The position numbers were made by a program, and so were the translations under genes. Below the pieces are notes generated by a model. The model was not told the origin of the DNA. It worked only from the letters and a program-made list of their open reading frames with translations, and did no database searches. Of a stretch of 64,000 nucleotides of DNA, positions 10,416-21,501 are shown one piece after another. How positions within the stretch are numbered: position 1 is the stretch's first letter; every line of letters begins with the position of its first letter. This DNA comes from Podospora pseudocomata (taxonomy: Eukaryota; Ascomycota; Sordariomycetes; Sordariales; Podosporaceae): positions 2,914,001 through 2,978,000 of the forward strand of contig NC_085891.1 in assembly GCF_035222375.1 (NCBI RefSeq), given 5' to 3'.

Positions 10416-12122
10416 TCACAGGTACTTGTATGGGTTGAGGATACCGTTCTATCGCCTAGGTCAGCCTTGGCTGCCACAAAGTCTGGGGAAAGAGAGAAAA
10501 GATCCTACCGGGTCAAACGTGTTCTTGATGTTCTTCATCAGGCCAACCATGGTCGGGTTGCGGCTGTAGCCGATGTACTTCTTCTTCATGAGGCCAAGCC
10601 CATGCTCGGCGCTGATGCTGCCCTGCCTTTCCGCAATCCACTCATAGACATATGGCTCTAGCACTTTTTCCACCCGCTCGTCGAACCGCCGCGTGGACAC
10701 ATTGAGGTGCAGATTGGCATCGCCCATGTGGCCGTACCCGACGACCGCTCTGACAGGGAACTCGTCCGTGTCGCCAAGCAGACCAGCGGCGTCGATCCGG
10801 GCCTTGACGTCCTCGACCATCTGATAGAGTTCTTTCAGGGGAATCGAAACGTCGTACTTGTACACGCCGCCCAGATGGCCCAGCGCCTCGGTGATACCCT
10901 CACGCCATGTCCACAACGACCTGATCTGTGTCTCGTTCTCGGCAAGCGTTCCATCAGCCACAATGCCTTTTTCCATGACGTCCTCCAGGAATGACTGAAG
11001 CTTCTCTGCGTCGTGCTCGGCGTTGGAACCGCTGGTCTCGATCAAGCAGTAGAAGGGATACTTTTCCTCCAATGGGCTCTTGTTGCCTGTGACATCTCGT
11101 ACCAGCTGCTGACTGCCCTCGTCCATCAGCTCGAAAGCTGAAAGAATCTCGCCCAGCTGACCCTTGGCTTCACGGAAAGCCTGTTGGGCCAGCTCGTAGG
11201 ACTCAATGCCGAACAAGGCCACGTTCTGGGCCGCCGACCGCTGGGGACATTGGATCGAGACCTTGGTGATGATGCCGATGGTGCCCTCAGCCCCGATGAA
11301 CAGCTGCTTCAGATCGTAGCCAGTGTTGTTCTTGCGAAGCTTGCAGAGGTCGTCCACAATGGTGCCGTCGGCCAGAACAGCCTCAATACCCAGGGTGGTG
11401 CCGTGCAAGCTCCCGTAGCGGAGAAGACGCAAGCCTCCGGCGTTGGTAGCCAAGTTTCCTCCGATGTGGCATGAGCCCTTGGCCCCGAGATCCAATGGGA
11501 AGATATAACCCTTGCTCGCCAGAAACTGATCCGCCACTTCCAGAATAGTTCCCGCCTCTGCCACCAAGATGCCGCTGACCTCGTCGAACTCGATAATCTT
11601 GTTCATGCGGCTCATGTTGATGACAATCTCGTCAAAGACCGGAACAGAGCCGCCAACCAGACCGGTGTTGCCACCCTGAGGTACCACGGCCAACATGTTG
11701 TCATTGCAGTACTTGAGGATCTTGCTGACCTCTTCCGTGGTACCCGGCTTGAGCACCAATCTGCAGTGGCCGCGATATTTGTTCATCCAATCACTGTTGA
11801 AGGGGGCGATGTCGTCGGCAGCGTCGCTTGTCACACCGTCAACCACGGCAGACTCACTTCCCAGTACGTCCTTGAAGAACTTAACATGTTCTGGGGTGAC
11901 TTGGGCGAATCTCGAGTCTCGTTGGATGTCGGGGTACTTTTCACTGGTGAGCTCGCCCTTTTGGGACACGGCTGTCGGTTGGAAAAGTCTTGGCCTCGAT
12001 GTGCTGATGTGTCTGACAGTATGGCGGGAGAGGGACTGCCTCAGGAGTGGTTGTCTGCTCACTTCTGTGGTGGATCTGGCGAGCCTTCTCAAGATGGGCG
12101 TTAACTGGCAACGGGCGGCCAT
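10416..12122 (-). CDS. DLD2: Mitochondrial D-lactate / D-2-hydroxyglutarate dehydrogenase (FAD-linked)
   Basis: Two exons (12122-10509 and 10448-10416) give 548 residues. The short last exon supplies NGILNPYKYL, the conserved C-terminus of this family, in phase after ...NTFDP. The N-terminus (residues 1-45) is Arg-rich and acid-free, a likely mitochondrial presequence. The FAD-binding-4 (PCMH) domain spans about 120-300 with the glycine-rich VVPQGGNTGLVGGS segment, and the FAD-oxidase C-terminal domain follows with YGHMGDANLH and SAEHGLGLMKKKY. Family members oxidise D-2-hydroxy acids: yeast Dld2/Dld3 and human D2HGDH act on D-2-hydroxyglutarate, and Dld1 on D-lactate. The overall pattern fits the Dld2/D2HGDH branch better, but substrate cannot be read from sequence alone. 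Codons end in C throughout, as in highly expressed genes. The gene shares a 538 bp promoter with PRE6. Confidence 0.92.
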
Positions 12123-12660
12123 TGTGAGCTTGTTAGGTAGATATCCAACTTTTTTTTCCCAGCTGAACAGAAATTCGGGGGGAAAGCTGGATCTATATGG
12201 TGCGCCCGGCAGAGGAACTGATTATAAACTGAGCGCCTGTCTCGTCCAAGACCGTGGGTTGGGGGCCGATATATAACAGAGAGTATGACTTCAACTTTGA
12301 GATTTCAATGAGAGCAGCGACATCGGTTCACACACTGTTAAAACAGCCGGCCCGCCTAAACCCCGCTGCCAGCTGCAACTGACTTTCAGCAGCGGCAGCA
12401 GCTGCCCCGCGAGAACACTGAGAGATATGGCTTGGCAGAATGGTCTGTGCTTCCCCTCTTGGAGCTGGGCTGGGGGGAGCTGTCAGCCTCAAGCTCGTCG
12501 TCACAGCTGTGGTAGCCTGCCCTTCCAAACCAAAGCCAACATCAACCACCACGACCTCGAATTCCACTGCCCAACCCCACTGCCCGAATTGCCATCTAAA
12601 CCTCCGAACCAGTACTCGAACCTCCAGAATTAACATCCAAACCCCCAGAAATCTACAATC
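12123..12660. promoter_or_regulatory. Divergent promoter, DLD2-type gene / PRE6
   Basis: 538 bp lies between two head-to-head start codons. I do not find the yeast proteasome-associated control element (GGTGGCAAA). A pyrimidine-rich leader with several CCACC and AACC steps precedes the PRE6 start. Confidence 0.55.
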
Positions 12661-13676
12661 ATGGCATCGGGCTACGATAGAGCGCTCTCAGGTACGTGTT
12701 ACCTCCCATCCAACCCCAACACCACCACCAATTCCCCACATCCTTGCTTGCAGCCATCACTAACAACCCTTACCACGTACAGTCTTCAGGTACCTTTCCC
12801 ACCACCACCACCCTCTCTCCTCAAACCCAAACTAACCCCCCCCCTCCCCAGTCCCGACGGCCACGTCTTCCAAGTCGAATACGCCGGCGAGGCCGTCAAG
12901 CGAGGAACCTGCGCCGTAGGCGTCAAAGGCCAAGATGTCGTCGTCCTCGGCTGCGAGAAGCGCTCGGCCATGAAGCTCCAAGACACCCGCATCACCCCCT
13001 CCAAGATCGGCCTCATCGACACGCACGTCTGCCTCGCCTTTGCCGGCCTCAACGCCGACGCCCGCATCCTCGTCGACAAGGCCCGGTTAGAGGCCCAGTC
13101 TCACAGGCTCAACCTCGAGGACCCCGTCACGATCGAGTACATCACCAAGTACGTTGCCGGAGTGCAGCAGCGGTACACACAGAGCGGTGGCGTGAGACCA
13201 TTTGGCATCTCCACGTTGATTGTGGGGTTTGATAAGGGGAGTGAGGTGCCGAGGTTGTATCAGACGGAGCCGTCGGGGATCTATTCTGCTTGGTAAGGAT
13301 TTTTGATTCTGGGATTTTGGGGTAGAAGGATGCTGATACCCATTCAAGGAAAGCGAATGCCATCGGCCGTTCCAGCAAGACAGTCCGCGAGTTCCTCGAG
13401 CGCAACTACAAGGAGGATATGGACCGGGAAGCCACTGTTAGACTCGCCATCAAGTCTTTGTTGGAGGTGGTGCAAACTGGCGCCAAGAATATCGAGATTG
13501 CCATCATGGCGCCTGGCAAGACGTTGGAGTTGCTGCCGGTGGAGGATATTGAGAATTACGTCAAGAATATCGAGCAGGAGAAGCAAGAAGAGGCGGACAA
13601 GAAGAAGAAGGGCCGGACTCCAGGGCAGGGCAGTGCTGCCATATTGACTCGGCAAAAGGATGAGTCTGAGCAGTAG
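12661..13676 (+). CDS. PRE6: 20S proteasome subunit alpha-4 (Pre6/PSMA7)
   Basis: Four exons (12661-12691, 12783-12789, 12852-13292, 13349-13676) give 268 residues of an alpha-ring subunit of the 20S proteasome. The N-terminal alpha signature reads [15 protein letters not shown], but VFS is encoded only if the 7-nt microexon 12783-12789 is included between two GT-AG introns; this matches the invariant family sequence exactly. The segments [40 protein letters not shown] and [19 protein letters not shown] identify alpha-4 rather than another alpha subunit. The Lys/Glu-rich tail ([13 protein letters not shown]) is also typical. One unusual residue is Gly in [10 protein letters not shown], where Leu is usual. 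The protein contributes to the gate and ring but has no catalytic threonine. The upstream neighbour is divergent. Confidence 0.95.
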
Positions 13677-13942
13677 GGTGTTGGTCAAGGAGCAGAGATA
13701 GATGGGATGGCGCCTGGCTTTTAGAGCAGAAGCGAGCGCTGGTTGGTTGAGGAATTCAAATGTATGATAATACCACCCACTTGCAGCTCACACGATGAAT
13801 TCATATCAAAGATGGCAAGACTCCATGCTGTAGTCTCCCAGATGTATGTTTTTATTCTTCTTCCATGGGTATCGTAAATCCAGTAAGTAGTAAACGCTCG
13901 CTTTGTTTTATATATATGCTTCTTGGTCTTCTTCCTCCTTAC

Positions 13943-14409
13943 TTAACCCAACTTGTCAACATCGGCATCGGGATCAAACACGGTCGGCCTTTCTTTCTTG
14001 GCGGCTACCCTGTCATCCTTGAGCATCCTGGCGTCGACCCGGACGTCGTCGGCCTCGACGGTGATGGCGGCCTTGGGGGTGAGGGCGTCGAGGACGAAGT
14101 GATTGTCGCAGTGGGGGCAGTACTCGTCCGCCTCCTCAAACTCTTTGACGTCCTTGCGGAAGCACTTTTTGCACTTTTTGCAGGCGAAGACCATCTCGAA
14201 GGACTGGAGGAGGGGGTGGGTTTGGGATTCGGTGTGGCAGTCTACGCAGTCGAACCATTTCCTGCAGCAGGGGGAGCGGATCGAGACTTGGGCGTTTAGG
14301 ATGTGTTTACTGGGAGGCGAGCGTCAGCGAGCGAGACCTATGTTGTGATGGGCTGGTTGGGATAAGGTGTGATGGTGTTGTTTGGGGAAATGAGGTGTAC
14401 GTACCACAT
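13943..14409 (-). CDS. Small CHY-type zinc-finger protein
   Basis: A 5-nt coding exon (14409-14405, ATG plus two bases) and a second exon (14309-13943) give 123 residues beginning MCKHILNAQVSIRSPCC. The Cys/His pattern continues as CCRKWFDCVDCHTE, then CKKCKKCF and CPHCDNHF, which is the CHY zinc finger. The yeast family member Hot13 is a mitochondrial intermembrane-space protein that helps recycle the Mia40 relay, while larger eukaryotic members are RING ubiquitin ligases. This protein has only the CHY unit plus a charged tail, closest to the Hot13 size class. The splice places the first Cys-x-His of the motif across the intron. Location and role are inferred from the family. A divergent promoter is shared with the TFIIH helicase gene. 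Confidence 0.83.
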
Positions 14410-15202
14410 GTTGTCAAAGGGGGGTAGTCCTTGCGGTGGTGGTTAAGCTTTCGTTGGTGATTATCGTGAGGCAGTTGGTTTGTGAGATTCGGAGGGTGGG
14501 CAAGGATCGGAGATACGGCTTGGCTATCCCGTGGTTTGTTAAATTAGGTATCGGCTTTGGAGGAGCCCTCATCATCATGGTGTAGAAAGTTGTAGTAGGT
14601 AGTGGGTGGGTGGGGGGGCGTGGCGGAAGCGGTGGAGTGGGGCCGGTGATAAAAGCTTGGCATTATTTATAAGAAGTGTGGGGACATGTACCTTTATTAC
14701 GTGGGGCTTCTACAGGGCAAGAGATGGATGCACTCCAGGAACTGTGCATGAGAAGATCTAGGTTTAGAACCAACAGATGGAGCTTCTAGAATGGGGCTGT
14801 TGGTGTGTAAGAGGGATGTTGTTGGTCGGTTGGTGGTTTGGGGCTTAAGTAAGATTTGTAGTGAATATTTTACTTTGTAGAGACCAGTGAAGAGGTACCC
14901 GGGAAGTGGGTGAACAGGTACCGGTGGTCGGGACTCGGGAGCGCACCGTGCACGTGGAAGGGGCTGTGGGAAGAACTGCACTGTGGGGCTTCGCAAGGCA
15001 CACCCTTGGATTAGTCAACCAACAGGCAACCAAGCCGCAGCCACTATGTCAGAGCGCCGTTTCAACTCTTGCCATTGAACTTTCAACTTCTCTTTCTCAC
15101 CACCCAATTGCCACTGACAAAAGAGTCGCTGCCATCCCATCGCCCGGCGTTTGTTTGCGGCAACCTCGCCGCGCCCGTACCGATAAGATACATTGGGACA
15201 AG
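14410..15202. promoter_or_regulatory. Divergent promoter, CHY zinc finger / SSL2
   Basis: 793 bp lies between head-to-head start codons. An open frame extends upstream of the SSL2 start to 14906 without a stop, but its 99 extra residues are not of TFIIH type and it is more simply the 5' leader. No named promoter element is visible. Confidence 0.5.
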
Positions 15203-17782
15203 ATGCCGCCGAAAAGAAAGGCGCCTGGCACTCAGGGTGCGGCGGCGAAAGCTGGTCGCACCTCGGCGCTCTCAACGCCCGGTCCTGGCACCCCGCGCAG
15301 TCTTGATAGCTCCATGATGTCCGAGGAGGATGAGGACTTTTTGAACGACGAGGATGTCGATGAGGCTCAGAAGCAGCGCGAGGACATGCTCGCGAAGGAG
15401 GCGGACCAGTTCGTGAACAAGTGGGCCCTCACCTCCAAGAATGTGGACGGCGGTGAGGAGGCGGGTCAAAGAACCTACGATGCCGCCTCTCAGTACTTCA
15501 AGAAGAGAGACTACTCTCACTACCAGCTCAAGCCCGATCACCAGAACCGCCCGCTCTGGATCGAGCCGGACGGGACCATTGTGCTAGAGCGCTTCAGCCC
15601 GCTGTCAGAGCAGGCCACAGACTTTCTGATCACCATTGCCGAGCCAAAGTCGCGTCCATCTCTGCTTCACGAGTACCGCATCACAACGCACAGCTTGTAT
15701 GCCGCTGTGTCGATTGGTCTCAGGCCGCAAGATATCATAAACACGCTCGATCGCTTCCTGAAGACACCGCTGCCTCCCAGGATTCTCAACTTCATTAGCA
15801 GTTGTACCCAGAGCTACGGCAAGGTAAAGCTCGTGCTCAAGAACAACAAGTACTTTGTAGAGAGCGTTGATACACAACTGCTTCAGAAGCTGTTGGCTGA
15901 TCCACAAATTCGTGCAGCCCGCATCTCTGGGACTACTGACATCAGCACCAGCTATGCGCCCACCATGGCCGGCTTGGTCATTCCCGGCACCAAGAACGCT
16001 GCCGGCGTCCACCAGGCCGATCTGAAGCAGGGGAATAATCAAAATGGCGAGCAAGGGCAGGCAGGCGCCGAGGCCGATGTCTTTGCTGCCTTGAATGAAG
16101 AAGATGATGATGACGAGAAGGAAGCCGTTCACTCTTTTGAGATCTCGGATGCCTCGGTCGAAACGGTGCAGAAACAGTGCCTGGAGATCGGCTTCCCAAT
16201 CCTCGAAGAGTACGACTTCCGAAACGACAATGTGAACCCTAACCTCGAGATTGACCTCCGGCCCAACACTCTGATCCGGCCGTACCAGGAGAAGAGTCTC
16301 AGCAAGATGTTTGGCAACGGCAGAGCCAAGAGCGGTATCATTGTCTTGCCTTGCGGAGCGGGCAAAACGTTGGTGGGTATCACGGCTGCTTGTACCATCA
16401 GGAAGGGAGTTATTGTCCTCTGCACGAGTTCTATGTCAGTCGTCCAGTGGCGCCAGGAGTTCCTCAAGTGGTCCAACATCAACCCAGAGGACATCGCTGT
16501 CTTCACAGCCGACAGCAAGAACAAGTTCTCGGGGAGTACTGGCATCATTGTCACCACATACTCCATGGTGACCAACTCCAGAGAACGGTCTCACGACAGC
16601 AAGAAGATGATGGATTTCCTCAGAGGGCGAGAATGGGGTCTGATGCTCCTCGACGAAGTCCACGTCGTCCCCGCCGATGTCTTCCGCCGCGTCATCTCGT
16701 CTATCAAGTCGCACTCTAAGCTTGGTCTCACCGCCACCCTCCTCCGTGAGGATGACAAGATCTCCCATCTCAACTTCCTCATCGGCCCCAAGCTCTATGA
16801 GGCCAACTGGATGGAATTATCCCAACAAGGCCACATCGCCAAGGTCCAGTGCGCAGAAGTGTGGTGTTCCATGCCCCCGGAATTCTACGACGAGTATCTC
16901 CGCGCCAACTCCCACATGAAGCGCACGCTCTACGCCATGAACCCGAGGAAGTTCCAAGCTTGCCAGTACCTGATCAACTATCACGAAGCGCGCGGCGACA
17001 AGATCATCGTCTTCTCTGATGAGCTTTACTCTCTCAAACAGTATGCTCTCAAACTCAAAAAGGTCTTCATCTACGGCGGCACCGGCCAGGCGGAGCGCAT
17101 GCAAGTCCTCGAAAACTTTCAGCACAATCCCGATGTCAACACTCTCTTCTTGTCCAAGATTGGCGACACCTCCCTCGATCTGCCCGAAGCAACCTGTCTC
17201 ATCCAGATTTCCTCTCATTTCGGCTCCCGTAGGCAAGAGGCCCAGCGTCTCGGCCGTATCCTACGAGCCAAGCGCCGTAACGATGAAGGCTTCAACGCCT
17301 TTTTCTACTCTCTGGTATCGAAAGACACCCAAGAGATGTACTACTCCTCCAAGCGCCAGGCCTTCCTCGTTGATCAGGGGTACGCCTTCAAGGTTATCAC
17401 TCAGTTAGCCAACATCAACGACACGCCCGATCTTGCCTTTGCCACGCCTCAGGAACGCCGGGAGCTTCTTCAACGAACATTGGTCGACAATGAGAAGGGC
17501 TTTGAGCAAGACGCCGAGACTGATGATCTGTTTGGGAAGCCCTCTGGCAGGAGAGGTGCTGGGGGTGCCAGGGGAAGGAAGGCTGGGAATGGGGTTAGGA
17601 GGACGGCGGGTACGCTTGGGGAGCTGTCGGGTGGGCAGGATATGGCGTATATTGAGCAGAACAAGGCTGCGAATAAGGGGTTGAAGGGCAAGGGGGCGGG
17701 GAAGAAGGCGGATGCTGGGGGGCAGAATTCGTTCTTCAAGAAGATTCAGAGGGAGAAGGAAAAGATTAAGGGGGCAAGATAA
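15203..17782 (+). CDS. SSL2: TFIIH XPB/Rad25 DNA helicase-translocase
   Basis: A single exon encodes 859 residues, close to yeast Ssl2 (843). The start at MPPKRKAPG is chosen because homologues start with a short basic segment before an acidic stretch; the open frame runs 99 codons further upstream. The N-terminal domain (~60-330) is followed by a damage-recognition region and two RecA-like helicase lobes. Motif I is PCGAGKT at about residue 382, motif II is the DEVH variant at about 483, and the RED loop (REDD) is at about 515. The C-terminal lobe has [15 protein letters not shown] and [15 protein letters not shown]. The protein opens promoters and damaged DNA within TFIIH, in the nucleus. 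The last ~70 codons are G-rich and encode a Gly/Lys tail. No intron is needed. Confidence 0.96.
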   Translation: MPPKRKAPGTQGAAAKAGRTSALSTPGPGTPRSLDSSMMSEEDEDFLNDEDVDEAQKQREDMLAKEADQFVNKWALTSKNVDGGEEAGQRTYDAASQYFKKRDYSHYQLKPDHQNRPLWIEPDGTIVLERFSPLSEQATDFLITIAEPKSRPSLLHEYRITTHSLYAAVSIGLRPQDIINTLDRFLKTPLPPRILNFISSCTQSYGKVKLVLKNNKYFVESVDTQLLQKLLADPQIRAARISGTTDISTSYAPTMAGLVIPGTKNAAGVHQADLKQGNNQNGEQGQAGAEADVFAALNEEDDDDEKEAVHSFEISDASVETVQKQCLEIGFPILEEYDFRNDNVNPNLEIDLRPNTLIRPYQEKSLSKMFGNGRAKSGIIVLPCGAGKTLVGITAACTIRKGVIVLCTSSMSVVQWRQEFLKWSNINPEDIAVFTADSKNKFSGSTGIIVTTYSMVTNSRERSHDSKKMMDFLRGREWGLMLLDEVHVVPADVFRRVISSIKSHSKLGLTATLLREDDKISHLNFLIGPKLYEANWMELSQQGHIAKVQCAEVWCSMPPEFYDEYLRANSHMKRTLYAMNPRKFQACQYLINYHEARGDKIIVFSDELYSLKQYALKLKKVFIYGGTGQAERMQVLENFQHNPDVNTLFLSKIGDTSLDLPEATCLIQISSHFGSRRQEAQRLGRILRAKRRNDEGFNAFFYSLVSKDTQEMYYSSKRQAFLVDQGYAFKVITQLANINDTPDLAFATPQERRELLQRTLVDNEKGFEQDAETDDLFGKPSGRRGAGGARGRKAGNGVRRTAGTLGELSGGQDMAYIEQNKAANKGLKGKGAGKKADAGGQNSFFKKIQREKEKIKGAR

Positions 17783-18773
17783 GGGGCGTGTCCATTGCGG
17801 CTTTGCGTTGTCGTAGCAGTGGCTTTTGGCGTTTTGAGACGTTTAGCGAGCAGGGCAAAGGGTGTATTAGATTGTATTTTTTTGTTTTTTTTGGATCAAC
17901 AAGATTAACACAGCATCATATCACCAATGGCGTTGGACTTGGGATGGGGTTGGGCTGGATGGCTTGCTCCGAGAAGGGGGTATATAGACAGTTTGCCTTT
18001 GGCTCTGTTTCGTGAGAACTGTTAATTGCATGACAAATACATGATGCCATCGTGAACTGCATTTGCCTGTTGCTCTGGAACATCAAAATTCTATAAAAAA
18101 AATAAAACCAATTCTAGAGCCATGATCTAAGTCGGGCATAGTGTCTTTGATGTATACACCTGCCATGGCAAATCTCCCCCCCCCCTTTCAAAGAGGTAAA
18201 CAGTCTAATCAAGATCATCCTTTTCAACCCAAGTTGGTATTCTTTCAAACAATGCTCGAAAGTCTAATGAATCTGTGAGAGATCTATACGCCCCCTTCAC
18301 TGCCTCGGCGAGAACCTCGCACAAACCGAACCCCCTTCCACGAGCAGCACCAAGATTGTCCTCCACCCCTCTACCCACTGATTCCCATCTTTTTGGAGAG
18401 AATGATACACCATCTGATGCCGCCCTCCCATCTACTGACGCCCCGTCTTTTTGAGAATTGTAGCTCCCAGACGACCTCATCTCAAGCTGTCTCCCTCTCA
18501 TTCTCCCATCCTGCTGGGAATAGTCGCTGTCGGACGGCCTCATGCCATACTCTCCTTCTCTCATCTTCCAATCTGGCAGGCGGTTATTTGAAGAATTCGC
18601 CGTCCAAGTCCCATGATTCACCACATCACTCCCCCACCGAGACTGCTGACAGTTCACACCGGTTCCCCCATTCCCACCATCCTGCTGGAAGTAATCAGGA
18701 GGATACCACGTCCCAACTCACCCAAACCCCCTTATCTTCACCACCCCCATGAGATTTTTCCTCACTCCCCACC
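17783..18773. other. Convergent intergenic region holding a doubtful ORF
   Basis: The 3' ends of SSL2 and PRO3 face each other over ~1 kb. The only open frame of note is the minus-strand frame ending at 18205, listed separately. The rest shows T- and C-homopolymer tracts (a T8 run near 17880 and a long C run near 18176-18184) typical of 3' UTRs. Confidence 0.5.
18205..18657 (-). CDS. Doubtful repeat-bearing hypothetical ORF
   Basis: The frame is open for about 150 codons but no in-frame ATG marks its beginning; the first possible initiator is GTG. The predicted peptide has degenerate internal repeats around a Tyr-x-Gln-Gln/Lys-Asp-Gly core (SDYSQQDGR, then YNSQKDGA, then a weaker FSPKRW) and ends EKDDLD. 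It resembles no family I know. It could be an exon of an unrecognised short gene, a decayed coding fragment, or chance openness in the 3' UTR of PRO3. I lean to non-coding but list it because the repeats are real at the protein level. Confidence 0.22.
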   Translation of the reverse strand: MNCQQSRWGSDVVNHGTWTANSSNNRLPDWKMREGEYGMRPSDSDYSQQDGRMRGRQLEMRSSGSYNSQKDGASVDGRAASDGVSFSPKRWESVGRGVEDNLGAARGRGFGLCEVLAEAVKGAYRSLTDSLDFRALFERIPTWVEKDDLD

Positions 18774-19818
18774 CTACTGGAAGTTATTACCAGGAAACCG
18801 CGTCCCATTAACCCCCTGCACCCCCTGCCCCAACTGACTAGCCACCACCGTCGCCTCCCTCACAGCCCTAGCAACCGTCCCCCTCACCCTCCCCTCCTCC
18901 AGAACCAACAACCCCCCAATGGTGCACCCCCCCGGCGTGCTAACCTTATCCCTCAACAACGCAGGGTGATCCCCATTCAGCACCAACCCCGCAGCCCCCT
19001 TCATAGTCTGCGCAGCCATCCTCTGCGCCTCCGCCCTCGGCAAACCCATCGCAACAGCCCCATCAATAGCAGCCTCAAGCATCAACGCGAAAAAAGCCGG
19101 CCCTGACCCACACAGCGAAGTGCAAACATCCATGTTTGACGGAGGGAGGTAGACCACCTCGCCAATCCGCTTGAAAATCCAGGTAACCGTCCCCATCGTC
19201 TCGGGGTCAAGAGGGGGGTTGCTGATTCCGATGACGGTCATGCTTTCCCTGATGAGGGAGGCAGTGTTTGGCATTGCGCGGACGATTTGGCAGTTTACGG
19301 GCTGGCCGCCGTTGGCGGTGGTGAGGGTTTGGGAGAGCTGGGTTTCGGTTACGCCGGCGAGGATGGAGATGAGGAGTTTACCACTGAGGGAGGGGGCGAG
19401 GGAGGGTTCGGAGAGGAGTTCGTTGACCATGTAGGGTTTGCAGGCCAGGAGGATGATGTCGGCGGATTGGACGGCGGGGAGGTTGGAGTTTGTGAGGATT
19501 GTTACCGGGGTGGTGTAGGAGGAGAAGGCAGTCTTGAGCTTTTTGGCGGATTCGGGACGTTTGACGCAGGCGATGAATTTGGAGGGGAGGCGGGGGGTGG
19601 TGGTTGTTTCGTAGAGGGGGGTGGAGGTGCCGGAGGGGGTGGGGGAGATGGATTTCTCGTCGAGGGAGGCGAGGATGCCGGAGAGGATTGCTATGCCCAT
19701 TGTTCCTGGGGGAAAGTTAGTTATGTGAGTGGTGGGAAGGGGGGTGAGGGGGGGACATACCGCAGCCGATGACGGCCATGGTGAGCTCGGGGGAGCTGGT
19801 GGTTTGAGAAGCGCTCAT
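18774..19818 (-). CDS. PRO3: Pyrroline-5-carboxylate reductase
   Basis: Two exons (19818-19761 and 19705-18774) give 329 residues. The intron interrupts the dinucleotide-binding motif: exon 1 ends AVIGCG and exon 2 resumes TMGIAILSG, rebuilding G-x-G-x-x-G at the N-terminus. The signature near the C-terminus, with STPGGCTIGGL followed by LEEGRVRGTV, is diagnostic. The enzyme reduces pyrroline-5-carboxylate to proline with NADPH, the last step of proline synthesis, in the cytosol. A short Thr/Ser/Pro insertion (~residues 40-60) is unlike bacterial ProC but common in fungi. The coding strand is C-rich at the 5' side and G-rich at the 3' side. It is divergent from CTK3. Confidence 0.94.
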
Positions 19819-20641
19819 TGTGTTGTGCAGTTGGGTTTAGATGTGTAGTATAAATGTGAGATTGACCGATGGGTTATGTGAGTTGAGATGTGCTCACAGA
19901 AAACTTGTGCCAAAGTTCGGAGTGAGATGTGAAAAAAGAAGGTGCGTGTAAGTTGCTGCGTTTGAAGACTCACTCAACTTTTGTGGACACTCTTGTGACG
20001 GAGAGGGGCAATTTTGATAATATAACAGACAGAAGAAAAGGAAAGAGCAACATGAACACACACACTATAATCAATCATGGGCAACAGCTGACCGTTCTTT
20101 TTAAAATTTTTTTTTTGTTTCTACCATTTATCACACCGAACTCTCATCACCAAACCCATCACAACTCATCTCCAACACCCTCTTCTTGTGTCACCAACAT
20201 CTTTTTCTCAAAATTCCAAAACCATTTCCCAGGGTCCAAGTGGCCAAAAACTCACCCCACTATCCCCCGCCACAATCCTCACCGCCTACCCAAAAAGCGC
20301 CTAGATTACCCGTATCCCCAGGGCGGTGGTGCACGAGCCATCACTAGGTAATGGACGACTCTCACAAGCCTCCAATTGCCCATCAAGGTCCAGCAGCTCA
20401 ACAACCACCATCATCTTCAAATACAACTGTGCCAAGACAGCAACCACAAAACCCACAACCAGAACGCGCCGCCGCTGGTCATGGTCCAAAAGTCAATAAC
20501 ACCCCCAACAATACAAAATGGTCCAAAAACAATAGCCAAAAAATAAAAAACCTTTCCAACTACATCAACAACAACAACCCAACCGGCACAAACCATCATC
20601 ATCATCATCATCATCATCACCACCATCACTCCACCAAAAAA
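19819..20641. promoter_or_regulatory. Divergent promoter PRO3/CTK3 and CTK3 leader
   Basis: 823 bp lies between the two proposed starts. A frame in phase with CTK3 opens at an ATG at 20351 and includes a CAT/CAC run encoding twelve histidines (20594-20629). I treat it as leader because CTK3 homologues begin at the downstream methionine, but a 97-residue extension cannot be ruled out. Confidence 0.5.
20594..20629. repeat. (CAT/CAC)n tract, His12 if translated
   Basis: Twelve consecutive CAT/CAC triplets lie 12 bases before the proposed CTK3 start codon and in frame with it. Confidence 0.85.
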
Positions 20642-21501
20642 ATGGCCGACCCCTTCGAAGTGCGAATGCGCTTCACAAACCAGCTGAGGCAACTCAACGC
20701 CTCGGTTACGTCTGCCCAAAAGGCGGCCCAGTTCGCGCTTAAACACCATGAGATGGGGGAGGATTTGCATTCTTGCATTTTGGAGCAGCTTGAAAAGGTC
20801 CCTTTACCCTCCGCCCCTTAATCCACACATCATTACTGACAAAAGGACAGAACAACATGAACACCCGCGCCAACATTATGTACTTTATCGAACACTTCCT
20901 CGACCTTGCCCAGAAGGAATCCCACCCTGAATACGTTGTTCTCATGCAGCGTGACATCATCCGCGTCGTTGACGCTGTCGCTCCCGAAGATGGGACCGGG
21001 ATCGCAAACGTCAAAGTTGCGAGGAAGGTCCTGCAGGCGTTGGCGGCAAAGTCGTTTCTTGATGGGGAGCTGCTGAGTCAGATTGAGGAGGTGTTGAGGG
21101 AGAGGTATTCTGCCGCGCAGCAGGATCTGGCGCTCATGTCGTCGCCTACTACTGCTGTTGGGGATGGTGATGTGGGTTGGGGTGGGGGGGTGCCTACGCC
21201 GCAGACTAGGGTTTCTACTGGTGGTGGTGGTGGTGGTGGGAAAGGGAAGATGAAGTTGGATAGGAAGCAGGTTGAGCAGAGGATTGAGGAGGATAGGGAG
21301 CGGCATAAGAGGCAAAGGGAGGGGATTTGGGCGGTTAGTCCGGAGAATGAGGCCGAGTTGAGCAAGTTGTGGGAGGAGACGAGCGAGCTGGGGGAGGATG
21401 ATGAGAGGATGTGTGATGAGGAGTGGGAGGAGTGGGAGGAGGCGATGGGGGGTGGGTGTGGGCATTGGGGGGAGAGGACTAATGGGGATCATCACTCTTG
21501 A
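20642..21501 (+). CDS. CTK3: CTD kinase subunit gamma (CTDK-I gamma)
   Basis: Two exons (20642-20797 and 20851-21501) give 268 residues. The N-terminal ~140 residues form a CID-like helical domain: MADPFEVRMRFTNQLRQL, then ILEQLEK joined across the intron to NNMNTRANIMYFIEHFL, then VVLMQRDIIRVVDAV. This is characteristic of Ctk3/Lsg1-type subunits that pair with cyclin Ctk2 to support the kinase Ctk1, which phosphorylates Ser2 of the RNA polymerase II tail. A poly-Gly stretch links to an acidic C-terminal coiled segment rich in Glu and Trp. The intron donor is GTCCCT, weak apart from GT, but it is the only GT that restores the conserved sequence. Sense-strand composition changes from balanced to strongly G-rich after ~21050. 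Confidence 0.9.

Noticed and set aside
14906-15202. N-terminal extension of SSL2
   Set aside because: Open without stops, but not of TFIIH type; the downstream ATG gives the expected length and a typical N-terminus.
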